Counted from the first letter of the stretch, positions 7,671 to 18,127 are shown. The stretch is 34,404 nt of DNA from an uncultured Clostridium sp. (GCA_946498245.1 CAMMNN010000037.1:1-34404); one strand, 5' to 3'. Notes: generated by a model not told the origin, from the letters alone. Numbers and translations: made by a program.

Positions 7671-9044
7671 TTGAAAGCAGAAACGATAGCGGCAATTGCT
7701 ACGGCTATGAGTGATTCCGGAATTGGAATTATCCGCGTAAGCGGTCCGGAGGCATTTTCCATTACGGATCAAATTTTTAAAAGAAAATCAAAGAAACCAT
7801 TATCTGAAGAAGAAGCCAATACGATTCATTACGGATTTATTTGTGATGGGGAAGAAAAAATAGATGAAGTATTGGTAATGATTATGAAGGCTCCCCGCAG
7901 TTATACGGCGGAAGATACTGTGGAGATCGATTGTCACGGCGGCGTTCTGATGATGAAAAAAATTCTGGAATTGGTAATCAGAAAAGGAGCCAGGGCGGCG
8001 GATCCCGGAGAATTTACGAAAAGAGCTTTTCTAAATGGAAGGATCGATCTGTCCCAGGCAGAAGCCGTTATTGATGTGATCCAGGCGAAAAATGAGTACG
8101 CTCTAAAAAGCTCGGTGAGTCAATTAAGGGGTTCTGTTTCAAAAAAAATAAAGGCTCTCAGGTCTGAGATCCTTTATGAAATCGCATTTATTGAATCGGC
8201 TTTGGATGATCCGGAGCATATTTCCCTGGACGGGTACGGAGAACGGCTGTCAGGCCTGGTTCAGAGCTGGATTGATCAGACGGAACATCTTCTTTCGTCA
8301 GCGGACAAGGGTAAAGTGATGAAAGAGGGGATTAAAACCGTTATTGTAGGAAAGCCCAATGCCGGAAAATCCTCTTTAATGAATGTTTTGGTAGGAGAGG
8401 AGAGAGCCATTGTAACGGAAATTGCCGGTACTACAAGAGATACTCTGGAGGAACACATTTATCTCCACGGAATCAGTTTAAATGTAGTGGATACGGCGGG
8501 AATACGGGAGACAAAGGACGTAGTAGAGCAGATCGGCGTTTCCAGGGCCAGAAATGCGGCAAAAGAAGCAGATTTAATCATTTATGTAGTGGACGGATCC
8601 TGCCCTCTGGATGAAAATGACGGAGAAATTATGGAATTTATCCGGGATAAAAAGGCGGTTGTTCTTTTAAATAAATCGGATTTGTCTATGGTGGTTTCCG
8701 CTGAAGAATTGGAGAAGAGATCCTGCCATAAGGTGATTCCCATTTCGGCAAAAGAGGAAACGGGAATCGAGAGTCTGGAAGAAGAAATCAAGGCAATGTT
8801 TTATCAAGGGGACATCCGTTTTAATGATGAAATTTATATTACCAATGTCCGTCATAAAGCGGCTTTGGAGGAAACGGAAAAGAGCCTGAAAATGGTAAAA
8901 GAAAGTATTGAAAACGGAATGCCGGAAGATTTTTATTCCATTGATTTAATGGACGCCTACGGGCAGTTGGGGAGTATTATCGGGGAAGAAATAGGAGAGG
9001 ATTTGGTGAATGAAATTTTCAGCAAATTCTGCATGGGAAAGTAA
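7671..9044 (+). CDS. mnmE: tRNA uridine-5-carboxymethylaminomethyl GTPase MnmE
   Basis: A 457-residue GTPase that, with MnmG, modifies the wobble uridine of several tRNAs using a tetrahydrofolate-derived carbon. The start is TTG after AGAGGGCGG, and the N-terminus [20 protein letters not shown] is diagnostic. An N-terminal folate-binding domain (1-118) and a helical domain surround the G domain. The G domain has P-loop GKPNAGKSS at 227-235, TTRD, DTAG and NKSD in order. The C-terminal CxGK motif is present as CMGK, with the catalytic cysteine four residues from the end. mnmG follows after 32 nt. Confidence 0.97.
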   Translation: MKAETIAAIATAMSDSGIGIIRVSGPEAFSITDQIFKRKSKKPLSEEEANTIHYGFICDGEEKIDEVLVMIMKAPRSYTAEDTVEIDCHGGVLMMKKILELVIRKGARAADPGEFTKRAFLNGRIDLSQAEAVIDVIQAKNEYALKSSVSQLRGSVSKKIKALRSEILYEIAFIESALDDPEHISLDGYGERLSGLVQSWIDQTEHLLSSADKGKVMKEGIKTVIVGKPNAGKSSLMNVLVGEERAIVTEIAGTTRDTLEEHIYLHGISLNVVDTAGIRETKDVVEQIGVSRARNAAKEADLIIYVVDGSCPLDENDGEIMEFIRDKKAVVLLNKSDLSMVVSAEELEKRSCHKVIPISAKEETGIESLEEEIKAMFYQGDIRFNDEIYITNVRHKAALEETEKSLKMVKESIENGMPEDFYSIDLMDAYGQLGSIIGEEIGEDLVNEIFSKFCMGK

Positions 9045-9076
9045 ACAGGATTAAGATATACTTGGAGGAAGAGAAG

Positions 9077-10987
9077 ATGCCATATTTGGAGGAATCATAT
9101 GACATTGCGGTAGTAGGGGCCGGACACGCCGGCTGCGAAGCCGCTTTAGCCTGTGCCCGCCTGGGACTGGAAACCATTGTTTTTACAGTCAGTGTTGACA
9201 GTATTGCCCTGATGCCCTGCAATCCTAATATCGGGGGCAGTTCCAAAGGCCATTTAGTGCGGGAGCTGGACGCCCTGGGCGGAGAAATGGGAAAAAATAT
9301 TGATAAAACCTTTATTCAGTCAAAAATGCTCAATGAGTCTAAGGGCCCTGCAGTCCACTCCCTGAGAGCCCAGGCGGATAAACAGGACTATACCCGTCAT
9401 ATGAGACAGACTTTGGAAAATACGGAAAATCTGACTGTGCGTCAGGCGGAAGTATCGGAACTTGTAGTGGAAAACGGAAGGATCACAGGAGTTAAGACAC
9501 TTTCCGGAGCCATATACCACACAAAGGCGGTGGTTCTTGCAACAGGAACTTACTTAAAGGCCCGCTGTATTTACGGCGATGTCAGCAATCCTACGGGTCC
9601 AAACGGGCTTCAGGCTGCCAATCACCTGACAGATTCTTTAAAAGCCAATGGAATAGAAATGTTCCGGTTTAAAACGGGAACCCCCGCCAGAGTTGATAAG
9701 AGAAGCATTGATTTTACAAAGATGGAAGAGCAGAAGGGCGATGAAAGAATCGTTCCGTTTTCTTTTTCTACGGATCCGGATTCGATTCAAAAGGATCAGG
9801 TTTCCTGCTGGCTTACCTATACCAATGAAGAAACTCACCGGATTATCCGGGAAAATCTGGATCGCTCCCCCCTGTTTTCCGGTGCTATTGAGGGAACCGG
9901 GCCGAGATACTGTCCTTCTATAGAGGATAAGGTGGTGAAATTTCCGGATAAGAACCGCCATCAGGTATTTATTGAGCCGGAAGGACTCTATACCAATGAG
10001 ATGTACCTTGGGGGAATGTCCAGTTCTCTGCCGGAGGACGTTCAATACGCTATGTACCGGACAGTACCAGGGCTGGAAAATGTAAAAATCGTAAGAAATG
10101 CATATGCCATTGAATACGACTGCATTAACTCTTTAGAGCTGAAGCCAACTCTGGAATTAAAAAAGATTTCCGGCTGTTTCTGCGGAGGGCAGTTTAACGG
10201 CAGTTCCGGTTATGAGGAGGCGGCGGTGCAGGGATTTATGGCAGGAGTCAACGCTGCCATGAAGGTTCTCGGGAGAGAACCCATTGTCTTAGATCGCTCT
10301 CAGGCTTATATTGGTGTATTGATTGACGATTTGGTTACAAAGGAAAACCATGAGCCTTACCGAATGATGACTTCCAGGGCTGAGTACCGCCTTCTTTTGC
10401 GTCAGGATAACGCGGATCTTCGTTTGAGAAAAATAGGTTATCAGATTGGATTGGTATCAGAAGAAGAGTACCAAAAGCTATTAAAAAAAGAAGAGCAAAT
10501 ACAGGAAGAAATACAGCGGTTAAATAAGACCAATATCGGGGCTAATGAGGAAGTGCAGAGTTTTTTGGAAAGCCATGGAAGCACTCCTTTAAAGACAGGC
10601 GCAACTTTGGCGGAATTAGTGCGTAGACCGGAATTGAACTATTTTATGTTAACTAAAATAGATTCAAAGAGGCCTAAATTGCCGCGAGATGTACAGGAAC
10701 AAGTGGATATTAATATAAAATACGAAGGATATATCCGTCGTCAAATGCAGCAGGTAGCTCAGTTTAAGAAAATGGAAGGAAAAAAACTGCCGGAAAATTT
10801 TGACTACAGTACGGTAAAAAGTTTAAGAAGAGAGGCTGTGCAGAAATTGAATCAGCTTCAGCCGGTATCAGTCGGCCAAGCTTCCAGAATATCCGGAGTT
10901 TCTCCTGCGGACATTTCTGTCTTATTAGTATATTTGGAGCAAAAAAGACAGGAAAGAAAGAGAGAGCAGGAACAGAAACAAGGATAG
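9077..10987 (+). CDS. mnmG: tRNA uridine-5-carboxymethylaminomethyl enzyme MnmG (GidA)
   Basis: A 636-residue FAD enzyme that partners MnmE in wobble-uridine modification. The ATG at 9077 is preferred, with GGAGGA at 9064-9069 as its ribosome binding site. An in-frame TTG at 9062 would bury that site. The FAD-binding loop [14 protein letters not shown] lies at residues 12-25. The signature segments [22 protein letters not shown] and, later, [16 protein letters not shown] are present (the latter in the FAD/tRNA-binding region), with a helical C-terminal domain that binds MnmE. The tail is rich in K, R, E and Q. Length and order (mnmE-mnmG-rsmG) are standard. Confidence 0.97.
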   Translation: MPYLEESYDIAVVGAGHAGCEAALACARLGLETIVFTVSVDSIALMPCNPNIGGSSKGHLVRELDALGGEMGKNIDKTFIQSKMLNESKGPAVHSLRAQADKQDYTRHMRQTLENTENLTVRQAEVSELVVENGRITGVKTLSGAIYHTKAVVLATGTYLKARCIYGDVSNPTGPNGLQAANHLTDSLKANGIEMFRFKTGTPARVDKRSIDFTKMEEQKGDERIVPFSFSTDPDSIQKDQVSCWLTYTNEETHRIIRENLDRSPLFSGAIEGTGPRYCPSIEDKVVKFPDKNRHQVFIEPEGLYTNEMYLGGMSSSLPEDVQYAMYRTVPGLENVKIVRNAYAIEYDCINSLELKPTLELKKISGCFCGGQFNGSSGYEEAAVQGFMAGVNAAMKVLGREPIVLDRSQAYIGVLIDDLVTKENHEPYRMMTSRAEYRLLLRQDNADLRLRKIGYQIGLVSEEEYQKLLKKEEQIQEEIQRLNKTNIGANEEVQSFLESHGSTPLKTGATLAELVRRPELNYFMLTKIDSKRPKLPRDVQEQVDINIKYEGYIRRQMQQVAQFKKMEGKKLPENFDYSTVKSLRREAVQKLNQLQPVSVGQASRISGVSPADISVLLVYLEQKRQERKREQEQKQG

Positions 10988-11089
10988 AAGAGGAACGGTT
11001 ACAAGAGCAGTAACAGGAAGTCTTACAAGTATAACTGCAGAATTAGCTGTAAGATAATGGGGCAGCAGTTAATCATATGAGGAATAGAC

Positions 11090-11815
11090 ATGGATAAACA
11101 GTTTAAAGAGTGGATGGAGCTTGGAACGAAAAATATTGGAATTTCACTGACAGAAAGGCAGATTGATCAATTTTACCGTTACTATGAAATGTTGATAGAA
11201 ACCAATAAGGTTATGAATCTGACAGCTATTACGGAAATGAAAGATGTTGTCACGAAGCATTTTGTAGATAGTTTGGCTTTAGTGAAAGTTATGAAATTGG
11301 AAAACAGCGTTGCTAAGATCATAGATGTGGGAACAGGAGCAGGTTTTCCGGGTATCCCTTTAAAAATAGTATTTCCGGATTTAAAAATCACGCTTTTAGA
11401 TTCATTGAATAAGCGTGTGAAATTTTTACAGTCTGTAATAAATGAATTGGAGTTAGAGGAAATAGAGGCGCTTCATGGAAGAGCTGAGGACTTTGGAAGT
11501 CATGGGGATTATAGAGAAATGTACGATTACTGTGTTTCAAGGGCAGTGGCAAATCTTTCTACTTTATCAGAATATTGTCTTCCATTTATAAAGGTAGGAG
11601 GCGCTTTTGTATCCTATAAATCCGGTAATATAGAAGAGGAGTTGAGACAGGCACAAAAAGCAATTAAAGAATTAGGAGGTTCTGTCAGAGATTTAGTAAA
11701 ATTTTCCTTGGAAGAGGAGGGGGAGCGCTCTTTTGTAATAATAGAGAAAAAAGCTCCTACAAAGAAAAAATATCCGAGAAAGGCTGGACTCCCTTCAAAA
11801 GAGCCATTGAATTAA
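11090..11815 (+). CDS. rsmG: 16S rRNA (guanine-527-N7)-methyltransferase RsmG (GidB)
   Basis: A 241-residue SAM-dependent methyltransferase that methylates G527 of 16S rRNA, in the streptomycin-binding region. The SAM-binding loop IDVGTGAGFPGIPLKI lies at about residues 81-96. It is preceded by the conserved MNLTAIT and KHFVDSLAL segments and followed by SRAVANLSTLSEYCLPF. The short basic end (APTKKKYPRKAGLPSKEPLN) is typical. The ribosome binding site is TGAGGAATAG. It lies 102 nt after mnmG with nothing recognisable between. Its transcript probably ends at the parS-containing hairpin at 11876-11917. Confidence 0.97.
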   Translation: MDKQFKEWMELGTKNIGISLTERQIDQFYRYYEMLIETNKVMNLTAITEMKDVVTKHFVDSLALVKVMKLENSVAKIIDVGTGAGFPGIPLKIVFPDLKITLLDSLNKRVKFLQSVINELELEEIEALHGRAEDFGSHGDYREMYDYCVSRAVANLSTLSEYCLPFIKVGGAFVSYKSGNIEEELRQAQKAIKELGGSVRDLVKFSLEEEGERSFVIIEKKAPTKKKYPRKAGLPSKEPLN

Positions 11816-11875
11816 ATTATAGACTTTATCAGCCAATAAAAGGCAGACAATTTTATATCTCTGAATATGTATAGT

Positions 11876-11917
11876 AAAACAGGGTAAATGTTTCACGTGA
11901 AACATTTACCCTGTTTT
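11876..11917. terminator. Perfect 42-bp palindrome, probable bidirectional terminator with parS at its centre
   Basis: The two 21-nt arms (11876-11896 and 11897-11917) are exact reverse complements and end in AAAACAGGG and CCCTGTTTT, so either strand gives a stem followed by a U-run. It lies between the convergent ends of rsmG and the opposite-strand hydrolase gene, the place for a shared terminator. The inner 16 bp are a perfect parS site, so the hairpin's apical part is also the ParB recognition sequence. Confidence 0.8.
11889..11904. promoter_or_regulatory. parS: parS centromere site 1
   Basis: The 16-mer TGTTTCACGTGAAACA is an exact match to the consensus parS bound by ParB/Spo0J proteins. 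It lies about 1.2 kb from parA. ParB loads here and spreads or slides outward to form the partition complex. Confidence 0.95.
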
Positions 11918-11940
11918 TATAATAGATTAAAACTTGTAAA

Positions 11941-12888
11941 TTAAAAATACATATCAATTGCTTTTAAAACTTCAGAAGGAGATTCTAATTGCGGAAGATA
12001 TTTTGTATCAGAAATCGTTGTATATTCTACAGCAGGATTATGAAGTTTGTACTCATTGAAGATTTCATCAATGTTATTTACGCTGGCCCCTCCAACTAAA
12101 TAAATGCTATTATCAATTTTCTTTAAACTATTTAAAATATTACATTTTGTGTAATTACACTGTACACTGGAATATACAGATTTCGGAGAATCACCCAAAT
12201 GGGCCGATTCATAGTAAGCGTCAATAAAACTTGATCTGACAGAATAAGGATTATAAAAATAATTTTTGCAAAACCGATCCTGAATAGCCTGTTTGCTGAC
12301 AGCAATATTGTATAAAAGCGTACCGATAATAGGAAAATCCAAAATAAACTTATATATTTTGGCATTTTTTCCTGGCAATTGGCTGCTGGAAAGAATGCTT
12401 TCAGGATTGATTAGAAGAAGACGATCAAAAAGGTCAGGATTCAAACTGCAAGCCATAAGTGTAAGAGAAGAAGAGGAACCAGAAGCTACAACGTCTGTCC
12501 TGTGTCCGATTTCAGAGCGAATAAAATCTGCCAAAAGCTGTACATACAAGTAATTGGTATAGGTGATATTTGGTTTTTCGGAACGTCCGCATCCAAGCAA
12601 ATCAATAGCATAAACAGTATAATGCTGGCTAAGGGACTGAATAAGAAAAGTCCATTCATAACTGCTGGATTCCGGCATTAAATCGTGAATTAGAAGAAGA
12701 GGTTTTCCGTTTCCAGACACTGTATAATGAATAGTGCCAAGGCGCCATTTGTAACAGCGGGCTTCTGGCTTTACAAGTAAATTTCGAGAAGTAGCAGATA
12801 ATTTAATTGCCTGATTAATGAGAGCAGTTGCGGCTGCTGTTCCAGTTGATAATAATAAAAGAGTTAATAATTTATTTTTTGCCTTCAT
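11941..12888 (-). CDS. Alpha/beta-hydrolase-fold protein, catalytic triad apparently degenerate
   Basis: A 315-residue protein with an N-terminal hydrophobic segment (residues 7-26, probable membrane anchor or signal) and an alpha/beta hydrolase domain. Fold landmarks are clear: LLLIHDLMP (oxyanion loop), YAIDLLGCGRSEKP, and a nucleophile-elbow region VVASGSSSSLTLMA. The elbow is not a clean GxSxG. The acid position region reads LVGGASVNNID without the usual GxxD. The C-terminal H of the usual GH(xx)xxE motif is replaced (DTKYLPQLESP). It may therefore be a non-enzymatic relative. Promoter: TTGTAT/TATAAT with 17-nt spacing on the minus strand (12944-12949 and 12921-12926). It lies alone, opposite to its neighbours, between two parS sites. 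Confidence 0.8.
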   Translation of the reverse strand: MKAKNKLLTLLLLSTGTAAATALINQAIKLSATSRNLLVKPEARCYKWRLGTIHYTVSGNGKPLLLIHDLMPESSSYEWTFLIQSLSQHYTVYAIDLLGCGRSEKPNITYTNYLYVQLLADFIRSEIGHRTDVVASGSSSSLTLMACSLNPDLFDRLLLINPESILSSSQLPGKNAKIYKFILDFPIIGTLLYNIAVSKQAIQDRFCKNYFYNPYSVRSSFIDAYYESAHLGDSPKSVYSSVQCNYTKCNILNSLKKIDNSIYLVGGASVNNIDEIFNEYKLHNPAVEYTTISDTKYLPQLESPSEVLKAIDMYF

Positions 12889-12920
12889 AAATTACCTCCC
12901 GACATAATGGAATTATCTTT

Positions 12921-12949
12921 ATTATAATACAAGGTATAGGCGAATACAA
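12921..12949 (-). promoter_or_regulatory. Promoter of the alpha/beta-hydrolase-like gene
   Basis: On the minus strand, TTGTAT (12944-12949), a 17-nt spacer and TATAAT (12921-12926) lie about 30 nt upstream of the start codon. Confidence 0.6.
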
Positions 12950-13009
12950 GGAGGAAAAGCACCGCTTTTCTTATAATGAAGCGTCCTTTAAATAGTATCA
13001 ATTTAAAAA

Positions 13010-13025
13010 TGTTTCACGTGAAACA
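13010..13025. promoter_or_regulatory. parS: parS centromere site 2
   Basis: A second exact TGTTTCACGTGAAACA, extended to a perfect 24-bp palindrome at 13006-13029. It lies about 50 nt upstream of the parA -10 element, between the divergent hydrolase gene and parA. ParB binding here could also affect parA transcription (inference). Confidence 0.95.
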
Positions 13026-13070
13026 TTTTAAATAATATGCAAGTTTACCATAGGAATCAGCAACAAAGTA

Positions 13071-13079
13071 TGCTATAAT
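13071..13079 (+). promoter_or_regulatory. parA promoter, extended -10
   Basis: TGCTATAAT is an extended -10 (TGnTATAAT) about 65 nt upstream of the parA start. No good -35 stands 17 nt upstream, which fits reliance on the extended -10. Confidence 0.55.
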
Positions 13080-13143
13080 GTGAACTACTTAGCAAAGAAT
13101 ACAGTTGATGTAAATTTGAAATGAAGGGACTAAAAGCAATATT

Positions 13144-13914
13144 ATGGGAAGAGTAATTGCAATTGCAAACCAAAAAGGCGGAGTAGGAAAGACAACCACG
13201 GCGATTAACTTATCCGCATGTTTGGCAGAAGCCGGACAGAAAGTTTTGGTAGTGGATTTTGATCCTCAGGGAAATGCTACCAGCGGTTTTGGTTTGGAAA
13301 AAGGCCACATTGAAAAAACAGTATACCAGATGTTAATCGGAACCAGCCAAATAGAAGAGTGTATTGAGGAAGAAGTTCAAGAAAATTTGGATATACTTCC
13401 TTCTGATGTAAATTTAGCCGGTGCAGAGATTGAACTTCTGGAAATGGATAATAAGGAATCTTTGCTAAGGGAAAATTTAAAGGCTGTTAAAAGGGATTAC
13501 GATTTTATTATTATTGATTGCCCGCCTTCTCTGAATTTGCTGACAATCAATGCATTGACAGCAGCAGATACAGTTATTGTTCCGATTCAGTGTGAGTATT
13601 ATGCACTAGAAGGATTGAGCCAAATTCTAAAAACCATTAATTTAGTAAAGCGCAAGTTAAATCGAAAACTAGAGCTGGAAGGCGTCGTATTCACGATGTA
13701 TGATGCCAGAACAAATTTGTCACTGGAAGTAGTAGAGAGTGTAAAAAACAGCTTAAATCAAAATATTTATAAAACAATTATACCAAGAAATGTAAGACTG
13801 GCGGAAGCACCAAGCCATGGTATGTCCATAAATCTCTATGATTCCAGATCCAGCGGAGCAGAGAGTTACCGATTGTTGGCAGCAGAAGTGATAAGCAGAG
13901 GGGAAGATATTTAG
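13144..13914 (+). CDS. parA: Chromosome partitioning ATPase ParA/Soj
   Basis: A 256-residue Walker-type ATPase that works with ParB and parS in origin segregation and, in Firmicutes, also acts on DnaA. The deviant Walker A motif QKGGVGKTTT is at residues 10-19, with the signature lysine. The switch regions VDFDPQGNATSGFG and IIDCPPSLNLLTINALTAAD follow. The length is that of chromosomal Soj, without the N-terminal helix-turn-helix of plasmid forms. parB starts 1 nt after the stop, so the two are one operon. Confidence 0.97.
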   Translation: MGRVIAIANQKGGVGKTTTAINLSACLAEAGQKVLVVDFDPQGNATSGFGLEKGHIEKTVYQMLIGTSQIEECIEEEVQENLDILPSDVNLAGAEIELLEMDNKESLLRENLKAVKRDYDFIIIDCPPSLNLLTINALTAADTVIVPIQCEYYALEGLSQILKTINLVKRKLNRKLELEGVVFTMYDARTNLSLEVVESVKNSLNQNIYKTIIPRNVRLAEAPSHGMSINLYDSRSSGAESYRLLAAEVISRGEDI

Positions 13915-13915
13915 T

Positions 13916-14830
13916 ATGACAAAATCAGCAAAAAAGGGATTAGGCAAAGGATTAGGAGCGCTTCTGGGAGGGGATTTGGCAGAAGAAGAGCTGGTGGAAA
14001 AGGAACAAAACACGGAAGTAAAAATAGTAGAAGTACCACAAGAGATCTACATAAAAATATCATTAATTGAGCCAAATAAAGAGCAGCCCAGAAGAGAATT
14101 TGATAAAGAACAGATGGAGGAATTGGCGGAATCTATTCGTCAGTATGGGGTCCTGCAGCCAATTATGGTTCAAAAGAACGGTGAGTTATACGAGATTATT
14201 GCAGGTGAGAGACGCTGGCGGGCGGCTAAAATGGCAGGATTAAAAGAAGTACCTGTTATTATCAGAGAATACGATAAGCAGAAAAAAATGGAAATCAGCC
14301 TGATTGAAAATGTTCAAAGGGCGGATTTAAATCCTATTGAAGAAGCAGCGGCTTATCAGCGTCTGATAGAGGAATTTGGTTTAAAACAAGAAGAAATAGC
14401 AGAGCGCGTCTCCAAAAATAGAGCTACCATTGCCAATAGCCTGCGTCTTTTGAAGTTGGATAAAAGGGTTCAGGAGCTGCTGATTCAGGGAAAAATATCC
14501 GGCGGCCATGCCAGAGCGCTGCTGGCCATGGAGGATGGAGATCAGCAGTTTGCCACAGCGGAATTGATTATTAAAAACCAATTAAGCGTAAGGGAAGTTG
14601 AAAAGCTGGTAAAGTCCCTCTTAAAACCAAAAAAGGAAAATCCTAAAAAAGAAGAAAAAGATATTGGATTTATCTTTCGGGATTTAGAAGAACGAATGAA
14701 AAGCATTATGGGAACAAAGGTTTTGATTCATCGAAAGGATAAAAGTAAAGGCCGTATAGAAATCGAATACTATTCTGAATCCGAGTTGGAGAGAATCGTG
14801 GAATTAATCGAATCGATCCAGGAGAAATAG
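13916..14830 (+). CDS. parB: Chromosome partitioning protein ParB/Spo0J
   Basis: A 304-residue CTP-dependent parS-binding clamp. The N-terminus KGLGKGLGALLGG is typical of chromosomal ParB. The ParB/Srx CTPase motifs NKEQPRREFD and GERRWRAAKMAGL, and the NVQRADLNPIEEA segment, lie in residues 55-145. The central helix-turn-helix (QEEIAERVSKNRATIANSLRL) reads parS, and the C-terminal segment dimerises. Two perfect parS sites are nearby at 11889 and 13010. It is co-transcribed with parA. Confidence 0.97.
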   Translation: MTKSAKKGLGKGLGALLGGDLAEEELVEKEQNTEVKIVEVPQEIYIKISLIEPNKEQPRREFDKEQMEELAESIRQYGVLQPIMVQKNGELYEIIAGERRWRAAKMAGLKEVPVIIREYDKQKKMEISLIENVQRADLNPIEEAAAYQRLIEEFGLKQEEIAERVSKNRATIANSLRLLKLDKRVQELLIQGKISGGHARALLAMEDGDQQFATAELIIKNQLSVREVEKLVKSLLKPKKENPKKEEKDIGFIFRDLEERMKSIMGTKVLIHRKDKSKGRIEIEYYSESELERIVELIESIQEK

Positions 14831-14895
14831 TAAATTGAAAAGGCATCACAAATGAATTAGATATACAGAAGTGCAGAGGGAGTGATAATTAGATA

Positions 14896-15429
14896 ATGGG
14901 TAATCAGGAAATACAAAATAATTTATTCAGTCAATTAGGGTTGGATCCCAGCTATATTATAATTGGACTGGGAGTTTTAACTCTAATACTGTTAATCATA
15001 GTAATTGTATGCATTGTAAAATTGAATAAGCTTTATCGAAGATATGACTATTTCATGCGTGGAAGAGACGCAGAATCTTTAGAAGGCTATATTGTCAGTA
15101 TGGGAGATGAGATACTGAAACTCCAAAATGAAGATAAGGGATACAGAGAGTCTATCCGATCCATTAATCGCAATCTTCGGGCCTCCTATCAAAAATTCGG
15201 TTTAGTGAGATATAATGCATTTAAAGGCATGGGAGGAAATCTAAGTTTCGCAATGGCATTATTGGATTATACCAATAGCGGTTTTGTTTTAAACTCCGTA
15301 CACAGCCGGGAAGGCTGCTACCTTTATCTGAAGCGGGTAGATATGGGACAGACAGATGTTCTTCTGGGAAATGAAGAGAAAGAAGCGCTGGAACAAGCCT
15401 TGGGATACGTAGAACCCAAAGAAAGCTGA
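14896..15429 (+). CDS. DUF4446 family membrane-anchored protein
   Basis: A 177-residue protein with one strong transmembrane segment (about residues 19-43, IIIGLGVLTLILLIIVIVCI). A charged, probably coiled-coil stretch follows (LYRRYDYFMRGRDAESLEGY, then MGDEILKLQNEDKGYRESIR). The C-terminal globular part has the motif VRYNAFKGMGGNLSFAMALLD, characteristic of DUF4446. Family members occur next to parB in many Clostridia; no biochemical function is established. It lies 65 nt after parB with a weak, distant Shine-Dalgarno (GAGGGAGTGA). A role with ParB is suggested only by position. Confidence 0.88.
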   Translation: MGNQEIQNNLFSQLGLDPSYIIIGLGVLTLILLIIVIVCIVKLNKLYRRYDYFMRGRDAESLEGYIVSMGDEILKLQNEDKGYRESIRSINRNLRASYQKFGLVRYNAFKGMGGNLSFAMALLDYTNSGFVLNSVHSREGCYLYLKRVDMGQTDVLLGNEEKEALEQALGYVEPKES

Positions 15430-15466
15430 GTTTAAAAGGGACAGGAAAAAACAGGCAAATAAGTGA

Positions 15467-15495
15467 TTGACAAGAGTACCATGTGCTGTTATACT
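15467..15495 (+). promoter_or_regulatory. gdhA promoter
   Basis: TTGACA (15467-15472) and TATACT (15490-15495) with a 17-nt spacer form a near-consensus sigma-A promoter. The implied start near 15502 gives an 80-nt leader before gdhA. Confidence 0.85.
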
Positions 15496-15528
15496 ATAAA
15501 ACAATAACGTAATAAACAGGCGATGAGG

Positions 15529-15558
15529 CCCCTTCCAAAATAGGATAGGGGTTTTTTT
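15529..15558 (+). terminator. Terminator-like hairpin in the gdhA leader (possible attenuator)
   Basis: CCCCTTCC (15529-15536) pairs with GGA-T-AGGGG (15543-15551, one bulged T), followed at once by seven T residues (15552-15558). It lies downstream of the gdhA promoter and upstream of the gdhA ribosome binding site (AAGGAGGA, 15567-15574), so it would stop transcription inside the leader unless relieved. Confidence 0.65.
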
Positions 15559-15564
15559 GTCTAA

Positions 15565-16917
<1,353 letters not shown>

Positions 16918-16973
16918 TTCTATAAAATGGTATATAATGAAGCTGATTGAAGCAATTGTCAATTAGTATTTAG

Positions 16974-17005
16974 AATAAGGCGGAGTCAATTCTTCGCCTT
17001 ATTTT
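16974..17005 (+). terminator. Terminator after gdhA
   Basis: The arms AATAAGGCG (16974-16982) and CGCCTTATT (16995-17003) are perfect complements around a 12-nt loop, with TT continuing beyond the stem. Confidence 0.8.
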
Positions 17006-17061
17006 GTTCTATGGGTAAAAGATAAATTCGTTATTAAGTAAAAATACTGGACGTCAAAACA

Positions 17062-17073
17062 GAACAAATGTTC
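17062..17073. promoter_or_regulatory. Candidate LexA/DinR-type box
   Basis: GAACAAATGTTC fits the Gram-positive SOS-box form GAAC-N4-GTTC, about 75 nt upstream of the DUF3881-type gene. One such match is roughly what chance could give in a window of this size, so the call is weak. Confidence 0.3.
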
Positions 17074-17147
17074 TATTTAAACAATTTTTCAGAATAGAAA
17101 AATGAAGCAGCAGGGACAGAATTGCAGAAAGCGGAGGTGAAAAGAAA

Positions 17148-18023
17148 ATGCATAAATATTTACGATCAGTAGGGTTTTCTATGTATCAGACGAAAGCAGA
17201 GATTAAAGACTTGCTGAAAAATTTGCTGGAAGAACAGGGAGAAATGCTCCAGCTAGAAATAAATTCGGAAACCGTGTGTCAGATTCAGATCGAAGCGGCT
17301 CCGGGGCTGGGGATTTGTATCGTAGGAGAATTAAAAGAGGACAAAAGCCTGGAGGCAGAGTATTATTTTCCCTATTTGATTGGAAAAGAAATAACCTCTA
17401 CGGCAGAATGCTCTGTCCAGAGACATACGGAAAGAGAGACCTTTGCAGGACTTTTAGATGAGTACCGGGTGGGAATTTCTTTGATATTTTATATCAATAA
17501 TTCCATAGAGTACCGGATACGCCGTCAGAGCAGGAAAAACTGCCAGATCGATTCAGCCCATTTAAGCGGTTTGAGTGTAAAGGGAAAAATTCTTCTTCCT
17601 ATCCAAAAAACAGCCGTTCAGATTGAACAGTCCAAACTCGCTTCCAGAACTCGAAGCAGTTTGTTAGAAGCGGCCAAAAATGGGGATGCAGATGCAATCG
17701 ATACGCTGACCATAGAAGATATTGACTTATACTCCCAGGTGACAAAGAGGGTTCAGAAGGAAGATTTGTATTCGATTATTGATTCCTGCTTTATGCCATG
17801 CGGAATTGAGTGCGATCAGTATTCGGTAATCGGAGAAATCAAGGCAATTGACTGCAGAGAAAATAAATTTACGGGAGAAAAAGTTTACGACTTGACTCTG
17901 GAGAGCTGCGACCTGACTTTTCATGTAGGAATCAATGAAAAGGATCTGGTTGGGGAACCCAAAGTGGGCCGGAGATTTAAAGGCCAGATTTGGATGCAGG
18001 GAACTGTAGACTTTAAGGAGTAA
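17148..18023 (+). CDS. DUF3881 family protein
   Basis: A 291-residue soluble protein beginning MHKYLRSVGFSMYQTKAEIK. It has no signal peptide, membrane segment or recognisable catalytic motif. The opening YLRSxGF and the overall length match what I know as DUF3881, a family of unknown function common in Lachnospiraceae. The C-terminal third (from about residue 225, CDQYSVIGEIKAIDCRENKF onward) looks like a small beta-rich domain. The ribosome binding site GCGGAGGTG lies about 9 nt upstream. It sits alone between the gdhA terminator and the tRNA-Arg region. The family call is from memory of conserved segments. Confidence 0.72.
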   Translation: MHKYLRSVGFSMYQTKAEIKDLLKNLLEEQGEMLQLEINSETVCQIQIEAAPGLGICIVGELKEDKSLEAEYYFPYLIGKEITSTAECSVQRHTERETFAGLLDEYRVGISLIFYINNSIEYRIRRQSRKNCQIDSAHLSGLSVKGKILLPIQKTAVQIEQSKLASRTRSSLLEAAKNGDADAIDTLTIEDIDLYSQVTKRVQKEDLYSIIDSCFMPCGIECDQYSVIGEIKAIDCRENKFTGEKVYDLTLESCDLTFHVGINEKDLVGEPKVGRRFKGQIWMQGTVDFKE

Positions 18024-18064
18024 GAAAATAGGCTTGATTTTTTCTTGAAAATAGGTTACTATAT

Positions 18065-18123
18065 AATTCGTTATTACAGGGCTGCGGTTTTACAGACAGT
18101 GATTGGCCCTGTAATGACGAATT
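18065..18123. repeat. Long inverted repeat upstream of the tRNA-Arg gene
   Basis: Arms of 18 nt (18065-18082 and 18106-18123) match with one position that could be a G-U pair; each arm contains TTACAGGGC or its complement GCCCTGTAA. The 23-nt loop is unremarkable. There is no T-run, so it is not a standard terminator. It stands about 40 nt after the DUF3881-type gene and just before a tRNA-like fragment. Its role is unknown. Confidence 0.6.
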
Positions 18124-18127
18124 GAAA

